A stretch of 35,649 bases of DNA from NCBI GenBank assembly GCA_004298665.1, contig SCQY01000020.1, positions 1-35,649 on the forward strand, written 5' to 3'. The notes under the pieces are model-generated. The model was not told the DNA's origin. It saw only the letters and a list, made by a program, of their open reading frames with translations, and searched no databases. Source of the stretch: a bacterium (GTDB lineage: Bacteria; Vulcanimicrobiota; Vulcanimicrobiia; Vulcanimicrobiales; SCRA01). A program made the position numbers and the translations under genes. Each line of letters opens with the position of its first letter. Position 1 is the stretch's first letter. This document shows positions 25,702 to 32,927 of this stretch, one piece after another.

Positions 25702-26264
25702 ACATCTTCACCGACTTGAGTTCGTGCCTGAGCCGCATCGCTCAGATCACGGGGGCCCCGGATGCGCCTCCGGCGCCCTCGCCGGCGCCGCCCGGCGGCG
25801 CTGCGTCGACCTTCGCCGACGTGCTGCGCCAGACGCTGGGAGGCAGCGGCGGGGCATTCTATCCCCCGGACCGCTCGGCATACCACGGAATGGTCGAAGC
25901 CAGCGCCGCACGCTGGGACGTCGATCCGGCCTTGGTGAACGCGGTGATCGCCAACGAATCGGGCTTCGATCCGCGGGCCACCTCGCGGGTCGGCGCGATG
26001 GGGCTGATGCAGCTCATGCCCGGAACGGCGGCCGGCCTTGGCGTGGGCGATCCCTACGATCCGGCGCAGAACATCGCAGGGGGCGTCCGCTACCTCCGCG
26101 GCCTCCTCGATCGCTTCAATGGCGATGTTCCGCGAGCCGTGGCCGCCTACAATGCAGGCCCGGGTGCGGTGGAGAAGTATGGCGGGGTACCACCGTATCA
26201 GGAGACGCAACGGTATGTGGCGGCCGTGCTGGACTCCTACCGGCGCTATCGAGGCGCCCCGTAG
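25698..26264 (+). CDS. Lytic transglycosylase (SLT) of the export operon
   Basis: A 188-aa SLT-family lytic transglycosylase. The catalytic glutamate is Glu87 in NAVIANESGFDP, GLMQLMP is at 102-108 and AYNAGPGAV at 150-158. It cuts glycan strands so that the rod can cross the peptidoglycan. There is no signal peptide, only a Pro/Ala-rich linker (residues 20-36), so it may be exported by the type III machine itself, as FlgJ is. It occupies the place where fliJ usually lies. The GTG start overlaps the fliI stop by four bases. Confidence 0.9.
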   Translation: MNIFTDLSSCLSRIAQITGAPDAPPAPSPAPPGGAASTFADVLRQTLGGSGGAFYPPDRSAYHGMVEASAARWDVDPALVNAVIANESGFDPRATSRVGAMGLMQLMPGTAAGLGVGDPYDPAQNIAGGVRYLRGLLDRFNGDVPRAVAAYNAGPGAVEKYGGVPPYQETQRYVAAVLDSYRRYRGAP

Positions 26265-27855
26265 CCGCGCAACGCTTGCGGCGCTCGCGTGCTGTGCGCT
26301 GATTCTGTCGGCGGCATCGCCCGCTGTTGCCGATCCGTCACCTTCCGAGATCCTGGCGCTCCATGCGCGGGCCGTGCATCCAGAGAACGCCGCTCCCGAG
26401 CCGTCGAGCACGGAGATCGTTGGACGCGTTGAAGGCAACGGGCTCTCCGGAACGTTTCGCGAGTATCGTCTGAACGGCAAGACGCGCAGCGAAATCCATT
26501 TGGGGCCAATCGACGATCTGACCATCACCACTGCCGCGCACGTTTGGAAGAGTGACGAGAACGGCGACGTTCGCGAGCTCACGGGCATCGTGCGCGCACG
26601 TAATCGCACGAGCGACTTCGTCGCCTCCGGCGCATATCTCAAAGACCCCGCTCGCCTCAGTTATCTCGAGCGCTCGAGCTCCGAAGGGCGGCCGTGCTAC
26701 GCCTTCGCCGTTCAGGCGCCGGGAGGGGATCGCCAGCGCATCTGCATTGACGCCCGCAGCTATCTGCTCGACAGCCACGAGTTCGAAGATGGCAACGATC
26801 TCGCGACGATGACGTTCGCCGACTATCGGAACGTGGGCGGAATGCCGCTCGCGTTCAGCGCCGTCGAAGAACATGCGGGTTCAGGGCGCATCATCTCGTT
26901 CACGGTCGAACGCGTGCTCCTGAACCGTGCCATCGACGCCGCGCTCTTCGCGCGCCCCCCATCGCGTTACGCCGATCTGCCCGCGCAGCGTGCGATCGTT
27001 GCCATGCGCCGCGCGCGCAACGGCTACGAAGTGCCCGTGGAGATCGACAAGCACGCGTACTGGTTTCTTTTGGATTCCGGAGCGCAGGGGATCGTCATCG
27101 ATCGACGTGTGGCCGAGGATATCGGCGTGCGCGCGGCCGGCCAGCTGCGTGCCGTCGGTGCGCGCGCGGTCAGCGGTTTGGGGCTGGCACGGATCGCCGC
27201 GCTCTCGGTTGGCGGAGCGACGCTGCATAACGTGACGGTGGGCGTGCTCGATCTCTCCGCGGCGTCGGACGGCTCCTTCGTGGCCAGCGGTGTCTTGGGG
27301 TTCCCGTTCTTCGATGCCGCCGTGCTGCGCATGGACCCGCACGCGTTGACCCTCGAGATCGAGCCGGCTGGGAGCGCTGATCCCCAGCACGACGGCGAGC
27401 GCCTGACGATCGAGCTGGACCGCCGGGTGCCGATCGTCGACGCCGGTATCGGGCAAGGAGTGCGAGGCCCCTGCCTGATCGACACGGGGTCCTCCGCGGA
27501 GCTGCTGCTCTACCAGGCCTTCGTGGAGCGCCATCCTGGCATCGTACCGCTTCCGTCTCAGTCGCGCACGGGCAGTGCCATCGGCGGCGCACTCACGCTG
27601 CATGACACGACGCTGCCGCAGCTCAATCTGGGCTCGATCGCGCTCTACAACGTGCGCGCCGGCGTCGTCGTCGCAAACGCCGGAGCCTTCGCCGACCGTT
27701 TCGATGCCGGCAACATCGGGATGGGCATCCTGCGCAACTTCGTCCTCACGTTCGACGAGCCGGATGGTGCGCTCTACGTGCGGCGAGGCGCTGACTTCGA
27801 CGACGGCCGTTTCCGTCCGCAGTACGATCCGCTCGGCTTGCCGCAGACGCGCTAG
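26215..27855 (+). CDS. Secreted double aspartic protease-like protein
   Basis: A 546-aa exported protein. Residues 1-39 form a signal peptide (hydrophobic about 18-36, ending AVA-D). Residues about 45-245 resemble a LolA/outer-membrane-sorting-protein fold (TFADYRNVGGMPLAFSAVEE). Two retropepsin-like domains follow with active-site triplets DSG at 287-289 and DTG at 423-425, so one chain may form a pepsin-like pair. The ATG at 26215 lies 50 bases inside the transglycosylase gene, with AGGAG about ten bases before it. Such a gene is not a normal flagellar part; here it may process exported or envelope proteins, which is inference. Confidence 0.8.
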   Translation: MWRPCWTPTGAIEAPRSRATLAALACCALILSAASPAVADPSPSEILALHARAVHPENAAPEPSSTEIVGRVEGNGLSGTFREYRLNGKTRSEIHLGPIDDLTITTAAHVWKSDENGDVRELTGIVRARNRTSDFVASGAYLKDPARLSYLERSSSEGRPCYAFAVQAPGGDRQRICIDARSYLLDSHEFEDGNDLATMTFADYRNVGGMPLAFSAVEEHAGSGRIISFTVERVLLNRAIDAALFARPPSRYADLPAQRAIVAMRRARNGYEVPVEIDKHAYWFLLDSGAQGIVIDRRVAEDIGVRAAGQLRAVGARAVSGLGLARIAALSVGGATLHNVTVGVLDLSAASDGSFVASGVLGFPFFDAAVLRMDPHALTLEIEPAGSADPQHDGERLTIELDRRVPIVDAGIGQGVRGPCLIDTGSSAELLLYQAFVERHPGIVPLPSQSRTGSAIGGALTLHDTTLPQLNLGSIALYNVRAGVVVANAGAFADRFDAGNIGMGILRNFVLTFDEPDGALYVRRGADFDDGRFRPQYDPLGLPQTR

Positions 27856-27906
27856 CGGACGCGTGCCGGACACCGCGCGGCAACCTAGCTGAGCGAGCAT
27901 GTCCGC

Positions 27907-28482
27907 ATGGAGCATGCCGCCTTCGCCGATCTCTCGAATCTTCAGCTCGTCTTGACGCGCTTCGTCTACGAGGACCGCGCCGCGCTGCCGCTCTCGTGGC
28001 GCTGCGCGCTTGGTTTCCGGCGCGTCTTGGCGCTGGCCCAAGGAAATTCGCGCCGCGAGCCCCCGGCGTCCGCGCAGCCGCCGGCCCCGCGCGTACGCGA
28101 CGAGGGCATGCCGAGCCTGGCGGCCGAGCAGCGTGACGCACGTTCGCACGGCGCGTCGATGCGTGCGCGTCAACCGGCGGTGATCGGCGCTGAAGCGGCT
28201 CCGGGCGCAGCGCGCAGGCTCGGGCCGGCTGAAGAAGGCATCGCCGCACGCGTGACCGCGGCCGTGCGTGAGGGGCGCGGTCTCTGTACGTTCGACCTCT
28301 CCGCCGAAGGGTTGGGGCGCGTCCAGATCTTCGTGCGAGCTCGCGGCGCGCGCGTCGACTGCGCGGTGCTCTGCTCGCGCGAAGCGCGGCCATCCGTAGA
28401 GCGAGGTTTAGCGCAGGCACGCGAGCTGCTTGCGCGCTCCGGCGTGGTGCTCGTGGCGGCGCCCTGCGGTGAGGCGTCGTGA
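27907..28482 (+). CDS. fliK: FliK-like hook-length control protein
   Basis: A 191-aa protein. The first 110 residues are of low complexity and rich in Ala, Arg and Pro. Residues about 110-185 resemble the FliK C-terminal domain (TFDLSAEGLGRVQIFVRARGARVDC, then SVERGLAQARELLARSGV), which contacts FlhB to switch export specificity. FliK is normally 350-450 aa, so the ruler part is very short. The start codon has only a weak GAGCGAG upstream. It overlaps the next gene by four bases. Confidence 0.72.
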   Translation: MEHAAFADLSNLQLVLTRFVYEDRAALPLSWRCALGFRRVLALAQGNSRREPPASAQPPAPRVRDEGMPSLAAEQRDARSHGASMRARQPAVIGAEAAPGAARRLGPAEEGIAARVTAAVREGRGLCTFDLSAEGLGRVQIFVRARGARVDCAVLCSREARPSVERGLAQARELLARSGVVLVAAPCGEAS

Positions 28483-29156
28483 CGGAGGTCGGCGTCGAGC
28501 GCGTTCAACAGCGCGTGGAGGCGCTGCGCGACGACGCCCTGCACGCCTACGATCCCGCATACCAGCCGCGCGATGCGCGCGCCGCGATGCCGCTTGGTGA
28601 GCCTTCGAGCCAAGCCAACCTCCAAGCGCCGCTGACCTGTGAGGCGCCGCCCGGCGCGTTTCTCGTGTTCGACGCGCGCGACGGCGGCAGGTCCTACGTG
28701 CGGGCCGCGGCGCTGACCGTGCGCGAAGGGCGCTTGGTGGATGGCGACGGGCTTCCGCTGCTCGGCTATCCGCAGGGCGCGGCGGAAGGCGCCGTGGGTG
28801 AGCTGCGGATCACCGGACGGGACGGCCTGCTCTCGCGCGCGGTGGCGCTGCGCATCGAACGTGACGGCAGCATCCGGTACGCGCGGCGCACGCTCGACGC
28901 GCAAGGCAGTGTTGCGACACAGTGGATCGCCCTTGGACGTCTAGCGTTGGCAACGTTCGAGGACGGCGTCGCGCACATCGGCGCCCCCGGTGAGCGTGCG
29001 ATGCCGCTGCTCGAGCTACGCGTGCAGGGAGGGCGCGTCGATCTCCCGCGCGCTCTCGAGCGGCTCCAGGAAGCCTACCTGCAGCTCGACGCGCTGCGAG
29101 CGGCACGCACGGCGCAGGACGCCGGAGATCGGACGGCGCTGGGTATCGTGAAGTGA
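28479..29156 (+). CDS. Hook/rod-like protein (FlgE/F/G type), divergent
   Basis: A 225-aa protein. The middle has the beta-rich signature of hook and distal-rod proteins: GAFLVFDARDGGRSYVRAAALTVREGRLVDGDGLPLLGYP, corresponding to the family phrase GFF-V-RNG-F--D--G-LV-ADG--VLG, and later ALGRLALATFED. The N-terminal ANN-NTPGY motif and the usual C-terminal AQRAYEA helix are not recognisable. It may be a shortened hook or rod subunit. GTG start overlapping fliK by four bases. Assignment to FlgE, FlgF or FlgG is not possible. Confidence 0.6.
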   Translation: MTEVGVERVQQRVEALRDDALHAYDPAYQPRDARAAMPLGEPSSQANLQAPLTCEAPPGAFLVFDARDGGRSYVRAAALTVREGRLVDGDGLPLLGYPQGAAEGAVGELRITGRDGLLSRAVALRIERDGSIRYARRTLDAQGSVATQWIALGRLALATFEDGVAHIGAPGERAMPLLELRVQGGRVDLPRALERLQEAYLQLDALRAARTAQDAGDRTALGIVK

Positions 29157-29920
29157 GCGTGGCAAGGCGGATCAGACCGTGGTATACGGCGGGATGCCGT
29201 TCCGCGCTCGACGGGGGCACGGCGTTGCTGGCTGAGGTAGCGCGCGGCTTGGCGACCCACCTAGGCCGCGTGCTCCATGCCGAGATCTCGCTGCGCATCC
29301 TCGAGCCCAGCCTCATTGAAACGGGATGGCTCGTGCCGCTGTTCGAGGCGGGTGTCGTCCAAGGTTGGCGCGGGCAGTTCGGCGAGTTGGCGACGGTCAT
29401 GGACGTCGCATCGGCCCAGGCCTGCGCGGGAGCGGCGCTGGGCGCCCCAGGGGCACCGCGCGGCGGTCCCCTCTCCCCGCTCGAACGCGAAGTAGCACGC
29501 GGTGTAGTGGCGAGCGCGCTTCCGGCACTGCGCCCGCTCTGCGGCGAGATCCAGGGCGAAGCGAGCGTCGCCCCTGCTGCTGGAGACCTGTTCGTCGAGT
29601 TCGCGCTTGGGCCGGTGCCCGCCGCCTCGCTTGCGCTTGCGCTGCATCCCTCGCTGCCAACCCTGCCGGGGCCGGCCCTGGAAGTGGAGTCACTGGCGGA
29701 AGTGCCGATGACACTCTCGGTAGACCTTGCTCGCGGGGGGCTTGCGCTGGGTGAACTGGCAGCGCTCTCCGTTGGTGACGTGCTTGTCTTCGATACGCAG
29801 GTCGGCGATGGTGCGGTGCTCAACGTAGGTGGTCAGGCGGCTTTCATCGGCGATGCGGGTATCAAGGGCAGCCGGGCGGCGTTCGCTGTGCGCGGGCCGC
29901 TCGGGAGAAAGGTGGAGTAG
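29153..29920 (+). CDS. FliM/SctQ-like switch protein
   Basis: A 255-aa protein with a C-terminal SpoA domain (about residues 180-250: VESLAEVPMTLSVDLARGGLALGELAALSVGDVLVFD). The N-terminal half resembles the FliM middle domain (LSPLEREVARGVVASALP). FliM is normally about 330 aa and starts with a CheY-binding LSQDEIDALL motif; that is missing, so chemotactic switching is unlikely and the protein is closer in form to the type III sorting-platform protein SctQ. GTG start overlapping the previous stop by four bases. Confidence 0.72.
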   Translation: MSVARRIRPWYTAGCRSALDGGTALLAEVARGLATHLGRVLHAEISLRILEPSLIETGWLVPLFEAGVVQGWRGQFGELATVMDVASAQACAGAALGAPGAPRGGPLSPLEREVARGVVASALPALRPLCGEIQGEASVAPAAGDLFVEFALGPVPAASLALALHPSLPTLPGPALEVESLAEVPMTLSVDLARGGLALGELAALSVGDVLVFDTQVGDGAVLNVGGQAAFIGDAGIKGSRAAFAVRGPLGRKVE

Positions 29921-29924
29921 GAGC

Positions 29925-30218
29925 ATGGTGCAGGTACCGCCGCGATCGGCGCCGATCGCGGGTGCGTCCGACGGTCGTAACCTCGATCTGCTGATGAACG
30001 TCTCGCTGGTCGTGACCGCTGAGCTAGGGCGCACGAAGATGCCCGTGCGCGACATCTTGAAGCTCGCCGTGGGCTCGGTCATCGAACTCGACCGCCTGGC
30101 AAGCGGGCCCGTCGACGTGCTTGTCAACGACAAGCTCGTGGCACGCGGCGAAGTCGTCTCCGTCGACGAAAATTTCGGCGTGCGGGTCCAGGAAATCATC
30201 GACAAGCCCAACGCCTGA
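29925..30218 (+). CDS. fliN: Flagellar switch protein FliN
   Basis: A 97-aa protein consisting of one SpoA domain (about residues 20-93). It shows the FliN signatures LLMNVSLVVTAELGRTKMPVRDILKLAVGSVIELDR and VDENFGVRVQEI. It would form the base of the C-ring/sorting platform together with the FliM-like protein. AGTAGGAGC precedes the ATG at 29925. Confidence 0.92.
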   Translation: MVQVPPRSAPIAGASDGRNLDLLMNVSLVVTAELGRTKMPVRDILKLAVGSVIELDRLASGPVDVLVNDKLVARGEVVSVDENFGVRVQEIIDKPNA

Positions 30219-30269
30219 CGGCCGCGCGGCGGTAACGCCGCCGTCACACACGAGGCGCAGCATGGCGAG

Positions 30270-30935
30270 GTGGACGCGACGCTGCACCTCCTCAACGCCG
30301 GATCGCCGGGTAACCCCACGCTTCCGCTCCAGCTCCTCTTCGGTATCGCTGCACTCTCCGCGGCACCGTTTCTCCTCGTGAGCGTGACTTCGTTCGTACG
30401 CATCGTTGTCGTGCTCTCCCTGGTGCGCTCGGCCATCGGCGCCCAGACGCTGCCTCCGGCTACCGTGGTGACGGCGCTCGCGCTGCTGCTGACGTTTCTG
30501 GTCATGGCGCCGACGCTGCGCACGATCTCGCGTGATGCGATCGCGCCCTACGCTGCGCACCGCATCGGCGACGGCGAGTTCGCACGGCGGGCGATGGAGC
30601 CGTTGCGTGCCTTCATGCTCCGGCAGACGCATCGCAGCGACCTCACGCTCTTCGCTCGCGCAGCCCACCTGCGCCCGTCGGAGGCGGCCGGAGACCCCAG
30701 TTACGTCCTGGTGCCGGCCTTCGTCGTCGGCGAGCTGCGCAGCGCCTTCGCCATCGGCTTCGCCGTCTATCTCCCGTTCCTCGTGATCGACCTCGTGATC
30801 TCCGCGGTGCTCATGGGCCTGGGCATGGTGATGCTCTCGCCCACCGTCGTCTCGCTGCCGGTGAAGCTGCTGCTTTTCGTGATGGTCGACGGCTGGGCGC
30901 TGCTGGCGGGATCCCTCGTGAGCTCCTATCGATGA
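30270..30935 (+). CDS. fliP: Flagellar export gate protein FliP
   Basis: A 221-aa inner-membrane protein with four hydrophobic segments and the FliP core SVTSFVRIVVVLSLVRSAIGAQTLPP and LPVKLLLFVMVDGW. It builds the export gate with FliQ and FliR. No cleavable signal peptide is seen, and the length and N terminus resemble Bacillus FliP. The start is GTG at 30270. FliO, often encoded nearby, is absent. Confidence 0.95.
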   Translation: MDATLHLLNAGSPGNPTLPLQLLFGIAALSAAPFLLVSVTSFVRIVVVLSLVRSAIGAQTLPPATVVTALALLLTFLVMAPTLRTISRDAIAPYAAHRIGDGEFARRAMEPLRAFMLRQTHRSDLTLFARAAHLRPSEAAGDPSYVLVPAFVVGELRSAFAIGFAVYLPFLVIDLVISAVLMGLGMVMLSPTVVSLPVKLLLFVMVDGWALLAGSLVSSYR

Positions 30936-31204
30936 CCGAGATCGCCGATGCTTTGGCGCGCCATGCCTTGATGGTCTGCGCACTGCTCGCGCTTCCCGCA
31001 TTGGGCGCCGCCGCCGCAGTGGGCCTGGCAGTGGCGCTGCTCCAGGCTGCCACGCAAGTCCAGGAGCAGACGGTGGCCCTGCTCCCCAAGCTCGTGACGA
31101 CCGGCGCCATCATCGCGCTGGGCGGCGGATTCGCGATGGCAGCCGTTGCAGCGCTCTTCCACGATGCCGTCCACGCGATTCCGCTGCTGGTGGGTGCGCC
31201 GTGA
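30932..31204 (+). CDS. fliQ: Flagellar export gate protein FliQ
   Basis: A 90-aa protein with two hydrophobic helices and the FliQ motif VGLAVALLQAATQVQEQTVALLPKL. ATG overlaps the fliP stop by four bases. Confidence 0.95.
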   Translation: MTEIADALARHALMVCALLALPALGAAAAVGLAVALLQAATQVQEQTVALLPKLVTTGAIIALGGGFAMAAVAALFHDAVHAIPLLVGAP

Positions 31205-31914
31205 GCGCGACGACGATGCTCGTGGCCGCGCGCGTGGCGGGCTTCCTCGCGCGGGCACCGGGATTCTCGCATCCCGTCGTGCCGCACGTCGTGCGTGCAG
31301 CCTGCGCGCTGGCGTTGGCGATACCGCTCGCGCACGGCGCAGCGCAGGCCGGCGCGGGCGTGGCGGCGTTGCCGTTCGCGGTACTGGCGGAGTTCGCGCT
31401 CGGAGCGCTGCTGGGGCAGGCGGCCGGCGCCTTCTACGACGGCGCGCTCGCCGCTGGGCGCCTGCTGGACGACTATACAGGGGTCCGCATCCTCATCCCC
31501 ACGAGCGGCGTCACCGGCGGCGGCTTCGGCCGCCTCTACGGCATGCTCTTCGTGGCCGTCTTCTTCCTCGCCCACGGTTATGCGCCGCTGGTCGTTGCGC
31601 TCGCGGAGAGCCTGCGCCAGCTCCCGCCGGGAACGCCGCTCGAGGGCTTGCATCTCGCGGCCTACGTTGCCGCGCTCCCGGGATTGGTCGTCCGCGCTGC
31701 TCTCGAAGTAGCCGGCCCAGCGCTGCTGGCGACCTTCTCGGCGCAGGCTTTCCTGGGAACGCTGCAGCGTGTCGTGCCGCGCGCCTCGACCTTCATGCTC
31801 TCGTTCCCGTTCTCGTTCGGCGCCGCGCTGATGACGGTGGTGCTGCTGGCGCCTGCGGCGGCGCAACTCGCTACGCACGTTCAGCTCGGGCCCTGGCGGG
31901 CGATCGCGCGGTGA
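31201..31914 (+). CDS. fliR: Flagellar export gate protein FliR
   Basis: A 237-aa polytopic membrane protein with the FliR patterns: RAPGFS near the start, FALGALLGQAAGAFYDGALAAGRLLD, and FSFGAALMTVVLL at the end. It completes the FliPQR gate. GTG start overlapping the fliQ stop by four bases. Confidence 0.93.
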   Translation: MSATTMLVAARVAGFLARAPGFSHPVVPHVVRAACALALAIPLAHGAAQAGAGVAALPFAVLAEFALGALLGQAAGAFYDGALAAGRLLDDYTGVRILIPTSGVTGGGFGRLYGMLFVAVFFLAHGYAPLVVALAESLRQLPPGTPLEGLHLAAYVAALPGLVVRAALEVAGPALLATFSAQAFLGTLQRVVPRASTFMLSFPFSFGAALMTVVLLAPAAAQLATHVQLGPWRAIAR

Positions 31915-32927
31915 GCGGCGAGCGGGAGTTAGCGCCAACGCAGCGGCGCCTCGAGCGGGCTGCAGCCGAGGGCGACGTGACGCGCTCGGCGGAGGCTTTC
32001 GGACTGGCCTCCTTCGCCGCGGCCGGTGCGGCGCTCTCGCTGCTGTTTCCCGCGATGATCGCCACGGCGCGCGCGCTCCTGATCCAGGCGCTGCGCCTGC
32101 ACCGAGTGGACGGAGCCGCAGCGGTTGCGCTGGTGTTCGAAGGATGCTCGATCTGCGCCGCGGCGGGACTAGGGGCCGTGGCTGCCGGAGCGTTGCAGAC
32201 GCGTCTGAGGCTGCATCCCGGCGCGCTCGCACTGCGCTTCGAGCGCCTCAATCCCGCGGAGGGCGTCAAGCGTCTGCTGACGCGCGAGGCGATGGTCCAC
32301 CTCGTGCGCTGGGTAGCCGTAGCAACTGCGATCGCGCTGTGCGGCCTCCAGGCTCTGCGCGCAGCGGTTGGCGCGGCGTGGGGCGATGATCCGGCGGCCG
32401 CTCTGGGAGCGGCGCAGCGAATCTGCGCTGCCCTCTTCTTGCCCGCGCTCGCACTTGGAGCACTGGGCGCGCTCTGGGAGTATGCCACGGCGCGCGGCGT
32501 GCGTTTGCGGCGTCTGCGGATGTCGCGTGACGAGGCTAGGCGCGAGGTGCGCGAGAGCGAAGGCGATCCCCACCAGCGGGCGCGGCGCGCGCGCCTGCAT
32601 CGTTCGCTGCGCGCAGGCATCTCCGCGGTGCGCGAAGCGACGCTGCTGGTCGTCAACCCCACGCACGTGGCCGTGGCGTTGCGCTACGACCCCGTCGTGG
32701 CCGCCGTGCCGGTGGTGCTCTGTAAAGGCGGCGACGAGCGCGCCGCCGCGATGCGCCTGGCGGCCAACCGCTACGGCGTGCCGATCGTGGAGGAGGCGGC
32801 GCTGGCGCGCCTGCTGTACGCCGGCGTCGAGGTCGGTGCAGCGATCCCGGAGACGGCGTTTACGGCCGTCGCCGTCGTGATCGCCGCCGTACTGCGCGAG
32901 GCGCGCCGCAACGGAGAGCCGGCATGA
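31911..32927 (+). CDS. flhB: Flagellar export protein FlhB
   Basis: A 338-aa protein with four membrane helices followed by the cytoplasmic domain. The autocleavage motif NPTH is intact at residues 249-252 (VVNPTHVAVALRYDP), so the substrate switch should still work. It shows the typical MSRDEARREVRESEGDP linker. GTG start overlapping the fliR stop by four bases. Confidence 0.95.
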   Translation: MSGERELAPTQRRLERAAAEGDVTRSAEAFGLASFAAAGAALSLLFPAMIATARALLIQALRLHRVDGAAAVALVFEGCSICAAAGLGAVAAGALQTRLRLHPGALALRFERLNPAEGVKRLLTREAMVHLVRWVAVATAIALCGLQALRAAVGAAWGDDPAAALGAAQRICAALFLPALALGALGALWEYATARGVRLRRLRMSRDEARREVRESEGDPHQRARRARLHRSLRAGISAVREATLLVVNPTHVAVALRYDPVVAAVPVVLCKGGDERAAAMRLAANRYGVPIVEEAALARLLYAGVEVGAAIPETAFTAVAVVIAAVLREARRNGEPA

